Origin: Terebella lapidaria
Taxonomy: Eukaryota; Annelida; Polychaeta; Terebellida; Terebellidae
Assembly: GCA_949152475.1 (NCBI GenBank)
Contig: OX424556.1
Location: forward strand, 930,001-994,000
Length of the DNA stretch: 64,000 bases
Direction of reading: 5' to 3'
The notes beneath the pieces are model-generated. The model made no database searches. It saw only the letters and a list, made by a program, of their open reading frames with translations, and was not told the origin of the DNA. Positions 1 to 11,400 of this stretch are shown piece by piece; position 1 is the stretch's first letter, and each line of letters begins with the position of its first letter. Both the position numbers and the translations under genes were made by a program.

Positions 1-1107
1 TGCCTAGAAATGGCCCAAAATGGATAGTAATGTTATTTGGGGCGAAAAAATTTTTTTTCGCCGACTCGTCAAAAATTCAAAATGGCCGCCACACTGAGAT
101 CGGCGATTCAAGGGCAACAAAACTTATACACATCACAGAGGTATATGAGAGGAATCTTTTTAAGCAAAAATCTCAAAACTGATCGGACAGTTTTTGAGAA
201 AATACAGACCAGGTGCAAATTTGAGCATTTTTCGACCCAAAAATGGCTGTTTTGACCTTTCAAGGTCATCGAAGGTCAAATTCAAGGTCACCACACAAGT
301 CGCCATATATGACTTTCCATTTGAAAGTGCCAATTTCTAAGCTCTATCTTCAAGCGTTCTATGAGTACAGTCCGGACAGCTCCCATTATGAAGGGAAAAA
401 GTGCCGAAAATTTTCTAAGTCCAAAATTTTTTTCAAAGGGTGAAAATTTTTTTTTGCCCTAGAAATGGCCCAAAATGGATAGTAATGCGATTTGGGGCGA
501 AAAAAATTTTTTTTGCCGACCCGCCAAAAATTCAAAATGGCCGCCACACGGAAACCGGCAGATTTAGGGCAACCAAACTTATACATATCACAGAGGTATA
601 TGAGGGGAATCTTTTGAAACCAAAAACTCAAAACTGATCAGACAGTTTTTGAGAAAATGGCCGTCAAAGTCCAAAATTGAACGTTTTTCGACAAAAACGG
701 TCGCCATTTTGAAAAAAATGCGAAAATCAAAAAACAAAAAAATACCTCCTTCTCAAAATATTTTTAGGCATTTTTGTGCAAAATTTCAGAAAGATTCCAT
801 CGTTAACTTTAAAGATAAAAATGTTAACGCCGGACGGACGGACGGACGGACGGACAGGTGAACGGATGGGCGTTACGGGCGGACCCAATGTTAAATTTCC
901 TATCTTAACTTTCCCCATAAGTCCTGAAAAAATCCCCATAAGACTGCACTTTTGGCTTAAACTGTGGTTGTGGGGCGTTTTCAGCTTTATTCCCCCTAAG
1001 AAATCCCCATAACTGCGTTCCGTTTGCCCGGACGGACGGACGGACGGACGACGGACGCAACGCCATGCCAATAGGTTATCGGACCAAAGGTCCGGTAACC
1101 TAAAATG
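1..1107 (-). repeat. HINE-like repeat copy, minus orientation, left part cut by window edge
   Basis: This is a copy of the dominant repeat family of the window. The body contains the palindromic words around CAAAATGGCCGCCATTTTG and two tandem internal modules of about 456 bp (starting near 1 and 459). The head lies at the right: (GACG)n microsatellites at about 829-858 and 1030-1052, then the inverted form of the head hairpin at 1082-1107. About 160 bp between the two microsatellites (862-1020) resembles no other part of the family here. Short open frames across it are by-products of the repeat and show no protein family. The HINE/Helentron label is an inference from architecture. Confidence 0.7.
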
Positions 1108-3775
1108 CCTAAAAATATTTCAAGAGGAGGTTTTTTTTTAGTTTTTTGATTTTCGCAAATTTTCTCAAAATGGCGGCCATTTTTGACGAAAAATGGCCAA
1201 TTTTGGACTTTGGCGGCCATTTTCTCAAAAACTGTCTGATCAGTTTTGAGATTTTTGTTTCAAAAGATTCCCCTTATGTACCTTTATGATGTGTATAAGT
1301 TTTGTTGCCCTTGAATCGGCGGTCTCCGTGTGGCGGCCATTTTGAATTTTTGACGGGTCGGCGAAAAAAAATTTTTTTGCCCCAAATCGCGTTACTATCC
1401 ATTTCGGGCCATTTCTAGGCAAAAAAATTTTTTTCACCCTTTGAAAAAAATTTTGGACTTCGAAAATTTTCGGCACCTTTTTCCTTCATAATGGGAGCTG
1501 CCCGGACTGTACTCATAGAACGTTTAAAGATAGAGCTTAGATATTGGCACTTTCAAATGGGAAGTCATATATGGCGACTTGTGTGGTGACCTTGAATTTG
1601 ACCTTGGATGACCTTGAAAGGTCAAAATAGCCATTTTTGGGTCGAAAAATGCCCAAATTTGCAGCTTTTCTGTCTTTTCTCGAAAACTGTCTGATCAGTT
1701 TTGAGATTTTCGTTTCAGAAGATTCCCTCTATGTACCTTTATGATGTGTATAAGTTTTGTTGCCCTTGAATCGCTGGTCTCCGTGTGGCGGCCATTTTGA
1801 ATTTTTGACGGGTCGACGAAAAAAATTTTTTTTGCCCCAAATTGCGTTACTATCCATTTTGGGCCATTTCTAGGCAAAAAAATTTTTTTCACCCTTTGAA
1901 AAAAATTTGGGACTGAAAATTTTCGGCACTTTTTTCCTTCATAATGGGAGCTGCCTATACTGTACTCATAGAATGCTTGAAGATAGAGCTTAGAAATTAG
2001 CACTTTCAAATGGGAAGTCATATATGAAGACTTGTGTGGTGACCTTGAATTTGACCTTGGATGACCTTGAAATGTCAAAACAGCCATTTTTGAGTCGAAA
2101 AATGCCCAAATTTGCACCTTGTTTGTCTTTAATCGAAAACTGTCTGATCACTTTTGAGATTTTTATTTCAAAACATAGTAATTGGGTTTTTTGACATGAT
2201 GTGTATAAATATGTATATAGTGTATAAAGTGCCTTGAATTGCTCAAAAGGCTAGAAATTTAGGCTGAATAGGCCCCAAATTTAATTTTTGGTCGTTTTCC
2301 TTCAAATTTATCTGATCAGTTTTGAGATTTTTGTTATAAAACATGCTAATTGGGGTCCCTGACATTGTGTATAAAGATGGAGTTACTATCCATTTCGGGC
2401 CATTTCTAGGCAAAAAAATTTTTTTCACCCTTTGAAAAAAATTTTGGACTTCGAAAATTTTCGGCACCTTTTTCCTTCATAATGGGAGCTGCCCGGACTG
2501 TACTCATAGAACGTTTAAAGATAGAGCTTAGATATTGGCACTTTCAAATGGGAAGTCATATATGGCGACTTGTGTGGTGACCTTGAATTTGACCTTGGAT
2601 GACCTTGAAAGGTCAAAATAGCCATTTTTGGGTCGAAAAATGCCCAAATTTGCAGCTTTTCTGTCTTTTCTCGAAAACTGTCTGATCAGTTTTGAGATTT
2701 TCGTTTCAGAAGATTCCCTCTATGTACCTTTATGATGTGTATAAGTTTTGTTGCCCTTGAATCGCTGGTCTCCGTGTGGCGGCCATTTTGAATTTTTGAC
2801 GGGTCGACGAAAAAAATTTTTTTTGCCCCAAATTGCGTTACTATCCATTTTGGGCCATTTCTAGGCAAAAAAATTTTTTTCACCCTTTGAAAAAAATTTG
2901 GGACTGAAAATTTTCGGCACTTTTTTCCTTCATAATGGGAGCTGCCTATACTGTACTCATAGAATGCTTGAAGATAGAGCTTAGAAATTAGCACTTTCAA
3001 ATGGGAAGTCATATATGAAGACTTGTGTGGTGACCTTGAATTTGACCTTGGATGACCTTGAAATGTCAAAACAGCCATTTTTGAGTCGAAAAATGCCCAA
3101 ATTTGCACCTTGTTTGTCTTTAATCGAAAACTGTCTGATCACTTTTGAGATTTTTATTTCAAAACATAGTAATTGGGTTTTTTGACATGATGTGTATAAA
3201 TATGTATATAGTGTATAAAGTGCCTTGAATTGCTCAAAAGGCTAGAAATTTAGGCTGAATAGGCCCCAAATTTAATTTTTGGTCGTTTTCCTTCAAATTT
3301 ATCTGATCAGTTTTGAGATTTTTGTTATAAAACATGCTAATTGGGGTCCCTGACATTGTGTATAAAGATGGAGTGCTTTGAATTGCTTAAAAGGCCCCTT
3401 GAGTGTGTAAATTGGCCTCTACAGCCAAAAAATGTTTGTAGGTATAGCTGGAATTGGAAGTCATATACATGTATACCACATATATATGTGGCTTTTTTGG
3501 GTGACGTTGAACTTGACGTCAGATGACATTGAGTGCTATATCTCAGTGTCACGTCCAACAAGAAATGTGTAAATTTCGTTTATAGACAAAAGACTTGTAG
3601 AGAGACCTTGTATTTGTATTTTGAACATACATGAATACAAGGTTATATGCTGCACACTTAATGATGACATTGAAGTTCACGAAGATGATTGGTTTATCTT
3701 AACGTCGTATCTCACCTGTCCTGTTTCAACTAAAGTTGTCCGGTAACCTATCTTAGCCCTTGGGCTAATTTTTCA
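1106..3775 (+). repeat. HINE-like repeat copy, plus orientation, with internal duplication
   Basis: This plus-oriented copy begins directly where the minus copy's head ends, so the two are joined head to head. It carries the usual body and ends with the family tail: GTCCGGTAACCTATC at about 3739, then the hairpin TTAGCCCTTGGGCTAA and a T-rich run. It is longer than other copies because of the 991-bp tandem duplication listed separately. No coding potential is recognised. Confidence 0.7.
1391..3372 (+). repeat. 991-bp perfect tandem duplication inside a repeat copy
   Basis: Bases 1391-2381 are followed directly by a second copy at 2382-3372. Reading both by eye I see no difference, including in unusual runs. 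The junction is where ATAAAGATGGA meets GTTACTATCC at 2381/2382; the second copy instead continues into unique repeat sequence. Either a very recent duplication or an assembly artefact would explain the identity. Confidence 0.85.
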
Positions 3776-4320
3776 TACGCAATACGGTATCTGGATCAAT
3801 TAGACCTATTCAGGCATCCCTAATTTTGCCACCTTAATTTTGGAGAGCAGGTAACACATTGAGTTGCGAATAGTTCAATATTGCCAGCAATTAATCCCAA
3901 CGGGAAATATTGTAAAAATTGCATGCAGTTTCTTTCAGCAGCAGTAGGTTATAATACAATGTGAACACAAATAGAATATTGATGAACCGATGGTGGGAAT
4001 TATGAATGATAAACAGCAACAGTCCATCCAAAAAGCATCAATATACATTCTGAATGTTTGTAACCATGAATAAGGCAGATTGACCCAAGTGCCTGTGAGT
4101 TCTAGACAAAAAAGGGGCATGGCGAATATAGGAACTCTAAACGTCCTTACCGAAGGATGACCCCTCGAGTGATGAAGATGCTCACATCAGCAACCACGGG
4201 AATCAAAGATACGACAAAACGTGATTTTGAGCTGACGTTTCCTTTCATGTTGATACTTTGTAGGTATTTCAAATGTTTTCTATAGCTAAAACACTTTTGT
4301 TGGCGAAATTTAGGATGTTT
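3776..4320. other. Unassigned intergenic or intronic sequence
   Basis: I see no exon, RNA gene or known repeat here. The missing N-terminal exon(s) of the ZDHHC gene could lie here or left of the window; I could not identify a first transmembrane exon. Confidence 0.4.
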
Positions 4321-4404
4321 GGCTCATATCCCTGGTCATCTGGTAGAGCCTAGAGCGGATGGCTGATGTGTGAGAGGTCCCGGATTCGAATCTCAGTCTC
4401 AGCC
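4321..4404 (+). repeat. tRNA-derived SINE-like fragment
   Basis: The stretch contains an A-box-like TGGTAGAGC segment at about 4341 and a B-box-like GGATTCGAATC at about 4382, spaced as in a tRNA-derived RNA polymerase III promoter. It does not fold as an intact tRNA (anticodon arm and acceptor pairing are not convincing). The fragment is interrupted by the hAT-like MITE at 4405, and similar sequence (GGCCTAGGCATTCC) resumes at about 4819. Confidence 0.4.
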
Positions 4405-4814
4405 TAGTGTTGGGAATCGAAATCTTTGATCATGTTTGATGATTGAATTTTTTTTTCAGTCGATCATCGATTATTATTTGAAACCTTATTGTACGTACAG
4501 TCACATTATTTTGCTTGCCCTGATGTCCGAAACAAAAAATCAATGACAATTTCCATTTCTCTGCCCTGTTCGAGTTTGGTCATCAAGCCCACCATGCAGG
4601 TACTTTTTTACAAACACTGTTGAAAAGAGACGAAAACAGACAGTTTCCTGGATCTCGAAGTTATCGGAGGATGTTATGATCATGATGATGAAAAAATTAT
4701 GGCCATGGTCATGTTTGATTGGAATAATTGATTTTTCAAAAACATAATCAATGATTCAATTGAAGACAGTTTTGATCAATCATCAAAGACAATCGATGAT
4801 TGATCCCATCATTA
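4405..4814. mobile_element. hAT-like MITE
   Basis: The element starts TAGTGTTGGGAATC and ends with the near reverse complement of TAATGATGGGATCAATC, giving imperfect terminal inverted repeats. Both ends continue into AT-rich words around CTTTGATGATTG. The flanks GTCTCAGCC and GTCTGGCC look like an imperfect 8-bp target duplication. No transposase is present, so it is non-autonomous. The hAT label rests on the TAGTGTTGGG-type end and the duplication length and is tentative. Confidence 0.45.
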
Positions 4815-5376
4815 GTCTGGCCTAGGCATTCCTTGCTCGGTTACAGTTGGTGACAGCGGTGGGAAACAATTTGCTGAGTCAGCATTTTGTTTTCTTATGC
4901 TTTACACCAAAATATCTCCAAGGCCTATAGGCTTGATGTCTTGTTTATGAAAGAAAATATGGGTAATTTTGTGATTTATAATCAGCTAGCATGTAGAGCT
5001 AGCATCAACTATAATGATAAGTTTATGAGTAGAGCACAATAATAAATATAGACAACTGGTGCCATAACAACCAATGTGTCACAACGAAGACTTCTATCAT
5101 ATCTGATTTTTCATACAATGTATACCTGAACAGAATTATTCACAAGGTTAATAGGTAACTCCAAAAATTTGTATATCAATTTGATTTTGATTTGTTCTAT
5201 CCACAAAAGTGGTTAGAAAATTTGTTTTATCATTTTGTTTATATAATATATGTGCCGGTATAGTGGTATATACATGCGCCGGTATACTGGCCGATATGAT
5301 ACATGTATTATATCGTGATACTTTGAGAACTGGGATTCTCATGAACGCTCACTGTTGCTCACTGTTATTTTTTCAG
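4815..5376. other. Non-coding stretch before first visible ZDHHC exon
   Basis: AT-rich sequence, probably intron of the ZDHHC gene. It holds a hairpin word AAGGCCTATAGGCTT near 4919, similar to the hairpin at the right end of the 9.3-12 kb element. The last bases (TATTTTTTCAG) form the splice acceptor of the exon at 5377. No other feature is seen. Confidence 0.4.
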
Positions 5377-5498
5377 AATGCCACATCTAACTGATGAATA
5401 CACATATGGAATTCCAATATTTGAAGGAATCATTACATTATTTGTCATTGCCAACTTTGGTTTGGCAACTTTCATGGACCCAGGAACGTACCCCAGGG
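5377..5498 (+). CDS. ZDHHC5/8-like: ZDHHC5/8-like exon A (second membrane segment, DPG motif)
   Basis: Acceptor TATTTTTTCAG ends at 5376 and donor GTAAGT starts at 5499. The exon encodes a hydrophobic segment followed by [11 protein letters not shown], the conserved DPG-containing loop found before the cysteine-rich domain. It ends with one base of a split codon completed by the next exon to Ala. An in-frame Met at 5378 exists, but the family's first membrane segment is still missing, so I do not treat it as the start. Confidence 0.85.
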
Positions 5499-8400
5499 GT
5501 AAGTGTGACCACTCGATTCATAGTCATTGAAATTAGTTGTTTTCAAAATATTTATGCTAATTAATTTGAATAATTTCACATATGAAAGTACTAATGTATA
5601 GCAAAGCAGAAAATGATATGCCCAGTTGTGAAAACGATATGCTCAATTTTGATTTGGAATGTTTGATTTCACATGTTTCAGCCCATGAAGATGAGAGCAA
5701 AGATGACGACTTTCGAGCACCACTTTACAAAAATATAGATATCAATGGGATAACAGTGCGGATGAAATGGTGTACGACTTGTCAATTCTACCGACCCCCA
5801 CGCTGTTCACATTGCAGTGTGTGCAACAACTGTATAGAAGTCAGTATTGGCCAGTAGCTAGAAAACATGATACACTGCTTTGTAGCTTCTTAGAGTACAT
5901 AATACCAGTCCTTCACCTGACGCTTATTAGGGCATTTCGGCACGAAATGTCTTTATGGTTTTGTCAGAATTTTTTTTTTCTTTTTCTTTTTTTTTTCCAC
6001 TTTTCGGTTTCCGTACGATAACTCAAGAACAACGAATCTTCGAGAAATTTTTAGCAGTTATCACATATATTACATAGATGAACCCTATTGTTTTGGAGCC
6101 GGCTCTGAGATCTGGTTAGTCCCTGAGGAGGAATTTTGTGTCAAATGGTTTTCGGATGATAACTCTAAAAGTACTTGTGCTACCATTCTGAAACTTGACA
6201 TATATGTTGATATAGTGTCCCAGAGGAACCCTATCGATTATGGGGTCAATCTCTCAAATGACCTTTGACCCAGGGGCTGAAAACAATTTTGGTGAGTCAT
6301 CCTTGAGGCTCATTGCATATCTCGGAATCGGTGCATCGTACAGCAAAATGGAGGTTATTTTCGGACTTGTGACACTAGACAAACATGTCTTAGGGGTATG
6401 TTGGGTGAACTAAATTTGTTTTCGCTTAGTTGGCGTTTTTCATTTTCGGCCATATCTTGGAAACGGTGCGTCGTAGAGCGAAACGGATGTTACCTATGAA
6501 TTTCAGTCGAGATGCCCCAAGGTATCTTCAAGCCTTGACGTCTAGTTAAACTAATGATATTAAACTAATGATTACATTGTTATTTCAGACATTTGACCAT
6601 CACTGTCCATGGGTAAACAACTGTGTAGGGCGGAGAAACTATCGCTACTTTTTCCAGTTCCTGATTGCACTCACAGTTCACTTGTTTGCTGTTTTTGCCT
6701 TGTCGCTTATATACGTGCTGGACCATAAAGACAACCTTGTGTCCCCCAACAATATTGTGCTGTATCCTTGTCATTTTAACTCTAGCTTCTCCCTAAAACC
6801 ACATTCAGTGGGATTGGAGTTTTGTACAGAATCATAACATTGCCATAACTTTGTGTCATTTATCAGTACACACTTGAATGTCTCCTTGACCTTTGACCCA
6901 GAATGATTGTAATGTGTATAGTCGGCCTACTCTGTGTACCAATCATCGGTCTGACGTGTTTCCACGTTGTTCTGGTGTCACGGGGCAGGACTACAAATGA
7001 ACAGGTCAGTGGGATCTGCTGTCAGTAGCTGTTGAATTGGATTGGTCAGCAGTTCTTTTCTTTATAATCTCATGAATATTTTGACAAAATGGCAAATTAT
7101 TAGAACTTTGAAGGAGACTGAAATTGGATGACAGGTGAATACTTGTGACGAGTTGCATGTACATGTTTTTTTGGTGATGTCTGACTGATTGAACTGTCCA
7201 CAGGTGACGGGGAAGTTCCGGGGGGGCCACAACCCATTTAGCCGCGGCTGTTTGCTCAACTGCAAGTACACATTGTGTGGACCACAGTGGCCCAAGTATG
7301 TATTGTACACGTGTAGTAATGCTCCAGGCAAATATAATGTTGTCGCTGGTAGAAACAGAACTTCTAGTGGTTGTGATACACTACAAATATGTTTTTAGAA
7401 TGGTTGGAATGTAGAATAAGCTTTAAAATAGCTAATACAAAGATGGTACTGAGATTCATGAGTATTCACAGAGATATTGTAAAGAATTCTTGTGTATCTA
7501 GGTTGGTTATAACGGTATATGTTCTCTAACTAATGATATTTTGCTGATTCAGAACTGTTGGTCGAGTTGCCAAAAAACACAGCATTGATGTGGATATGGC
7601 CAAGATACAGTACCAAACATCCGATAGTGATGTCAAAATCTACCTGGGCACCAACAGCAACGGTGTGCAGAAAAGCGGCAAAGAGTACAATAAGGTGGGT
7701 TATATATATTTGGGTCTATGATCTATGTGTATTATGTGTGTGGTGTCCTTGGAAGCAGTGAGTCAACATTCTGTCTGGGTACATGTATGTCATATATAGT
7801 TCCGGAGTTGGTTGTTCCATGAGGGGAGGTTTGAGCCACCAAGGTTCAACATCCATTCTACATATGTTCAAGGAAAAGCTTTCGAGATATGATCATGACA
7901 CTTAGGTAGATATTTCATGATATTAGAACGGTTTGTGGAAGATCTGTTTATCAAGCAGGTTCACAACATTTTTATATGGCCTCTGCATTTAAAGTGATGT
8001 TTTTGAACGTGTATTTCACTTTCCCACAAGGTTGATGTGGTATCGCACTGACGGTGTAAGGCCATGGTTTCTTGATTAATGATTTTCCACCCATTCTCAG
8101 GATCAGAGGAGGGAATAAAAAAAAAATGAAGTGGATCCTATTTTTCTTTTATTCTGAAGTTGTATACCAAAAAAAAAAAAAGAGCCGTAGGGCTCTGCGC
8201 TTACCGGACCCAAGATATATGTTTCAGTTATATGTAAGCTGAAAGCAATTTCATGAAGTCATGAGAATAACTGCACATCATTCACGCCTAAAACTTGCTC
8301 AACGTAAGTCCATCGTGTTGGAGCCTAATATACAATGATATGAAACTAGAATGGAACTGACTAGTACTGTCAAAGATATTCTTTGCTTTTGTATCGGTTT

Positions 8401-11400
8401 CAGTTTATTGAGGTCAAAGGTCAAATTTAAGCTCACAAGAATATTCGGCATATATAATTGTATCCCCCGAACAAAGTTCGGAGGATACTATGGATTTACA
8501 ATCGTCACGCCTCCGCCGCCGCGTCCGCAGACACTTTCTTGTGAACGCGCTACAGCTTGCAAATCTGAACCGATTTTGATTATATTTTACATGGACATGT
8601 CTCATGGTGAGATCACGACACCTATCGATTTTGGTTGCCATAGCAACCAAATTGGCCGATTGGCGACACATTTTGTGACAAAATCAGCAATTTCAACACC
8701 CATGGCTTGTGAACGCCCTAGAAGTTGTAATTTAACAGGAATCACTACAATATTGAACAGGCTCGTTGAGCAATGCTCAGGCACGAAACCTATTTTTCGG
8801 AAAGATTGAATAAATATTAATAAGTTCATGAGATAACTTATTACAACAATGTCAAATATCCAGTTTGAGATATCTGATCATTCCAGTTGATTGATATCTG
8901 CAAACAAATCACACTGGACATGTGTACAAATTTACAGTTGATGGTTTTGTTTGAAGAGATTACTTTCACTGAATAAGTTAACTTAAATTTGAATAGTTTA
9001 ACATTAGTTTTACTAGTTAAGTTTATTACTGGCCACAATAAGAATAGTTAGGCAAAGAAACATTTATTATTGGGCTCGACAAGGTAAAGGTTGTGTCCAA
9101 TACTGACTTTATGGCTGCAGTACCATTGATATTTTGTGAATAAGTTAACATTAGTATTGCTAGTTAACATAGTTAGGTCTATTACTGAGCACAATAAAAA
9201 TAGTTAAGGTAAGGGACATTTATTATTGGGATCAATGAAGAAAAGGTTGTGTCCAGTAGTGATTTTATGGTGTAGTATCATTGATATTAATGAATAATTA
9301 GGCATCCCGATTGAAAATCGGGAGGCCTTATGTTTTTGTCTGTTTTTAGGTTACCGGACCTTTGGTCCGATAACCTATTGGCATGGCGTTGCGTCCGTCG
9401 TCCGTCCGTCTAGCCGTCCGTCCGGCGTTAACATTTTTAGGTTACCGGACCTTTGGTCCGATAACCTATTGGCATGGCGTTGCGTCCGTCGTCCGTCCGT
9501 CCGGCCGTCCGTCCGTCCGTCCGTCCGTCCGTCCGGCGTTAACATTTTTATCTTTAAAGTTAACGATCGAATCTTTCTGAAATTTTGCACAAAAATGCCT
9601 AAAAATATTTTGAGAAGGAGGTATTTTTTTGTTTTTTGATTTTCGCATTTTTTTTCAAAATGGCGGCCATTTTTGTCGAAAAACGCTCAATTTTGGACTT
9701 TGACGGCCATTTTCTCAAAAACTGTCTGATCAGTTTTGAGTTTTTGGTTTCAAAAGATTCCCCTCATATACCTCTGTGATATGTATAAGTTTGGTTGCCC
9801 TAAATCTGCCGGTTTCCGTGTGGCGGCCATTTTGAATTTTTGGCGGGTCGGCGAAAAAAAATTTTTTCGCCCCAGATCGCATTACTATCCATTTTGGGCC
9901 ATTTCTAGAGCAAAAAAAAATTTTCACCCTTTGAAAAAAATTTTGGACTTAGAAAATTTTCGGCACTTTTTTCCTTCATAATGGGAGCTGTCCGGACTGT
10001 ACTCATAGAACGCTTGAAGATAGAGCTTAGAAATTGGCACTTTCAAATGGGAAGTCATATATGGCGACTTGTGTGGTGACCTTGAATTTGACCTTGGATG
10101 ACCTTGAAAGGTCAAAACAGCCATTTTTGGGTCGAAAAACGCTCAAATTTGCACCTGGTCTGTATTTTCTCAAAAACTCTCTGATCAGTTTTGAGATTTT
10201 TGCTTAAAAAGATTCCTCTTATATACCTCTGTGACGTGTATAAGTTTTGTTGCCCTGGAATCGCCGATCTCCGTGTGGCGACCATTTTGAATTTTTGACG
10301 AGTCGGCGAAAAAAAATTTTTTCACCCCAAATCGCATTACTATCCATTTTGGGCCATTTCTAGGCAAAAAAATATTTTCACCCTTTGAAAAAAATTTCGG
10401 ACTTGGAAAATTTTCGGCACTTTTTTCCTTCATAATGGGAGCTGTCAGGACTGTACTCATAGAACGCTTGAAGATAGAGCTTAGAAATTGGCATTTTCAA
10501 ATGGGAAGTCATATATGGCGACTTGTGTGGTGACCTTGAATTTGACCTTCGATGACCTTGAAAGGTCAAAACAGCCATTTTGGGGTCAAAAAATGCCCAG
10601 ATTTGCCTCTACAGATGAAATGCTTGTAGATAGAGCTCATGTTTGCATTATGAACATATAGAAAGACATATATGGCACAACTAATGATGACCTTGAACTT
10701 GACGTCAGATGACCTTGAGTGCCAAATGTCTGACTTGGAATGTGTAAATTGACCTGAGCGGCCTAAACGATTCCACCCAACACATAGAATATCAAATGCC
10801 GCACACGTACATGTAATGGTAACATCGAAGTTCATACAGATGCCCCTTGATTGGTAAATCCCAAGGTCATATGTTTACACTGCGAACCTTGATTGTAGAA
10901 GGTCTGTTACCTGCCAATGCTGCCATGGCCAAACCAAAATTGTCCGGTAACCTATCTTAGCCTTTGGGCTAATTTTTTTTTTTGGACTTGGAATTTTTCC
11001 CTCGCCTGCACCCATGCAGATGTAATACTGTAACTGAGCCATGTTACTGACTGCAGCCTGCATGTCCAGCATGAGGCTAGGCTCTGCCCTCTCAGCCAGT
11101 GCAGTATATGAGAGCCCTGCTCAGTAATGTATTACAAGATCAGCCAGTCTGTCCAGCACAGCAATAGGCTCCGCCCCTCTCAGCCAGCCCTGCTCAGTCA
11201 TGCCTTACAAGATCAGCCAGTCTGTCCAGCACAGCAATAGGCTCCGCCCCTCTCAGCCAGCCCTGCTCAGTCATGCCTTACAAGATCAGCCAGTCTGTCC
11301 AGCACAGCAATAGGCTCTGCTCCTCTCAGCCAGCCCTGCTCAGTCATGCCTGACAAGTGATACAGCAGTAAAACTAGCATGTCCAACATGACCCTAGGCT

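Noticed and set aside
1695-3108. Two identical 140-codon minus-strand frames
   Set aside because: They are the same stretch of HINE-like body seen twice because of the 991-bp duplication. The peptide has no domain and is disrupted in other copies.
4321-4400. A complete tRNA gene
   Set aside because: A- and B-box-like words are present, but the acceptor and anticodon arms do not pair convincingly and the sequence is split by a MITE. SINE-like fragment is a better reading.
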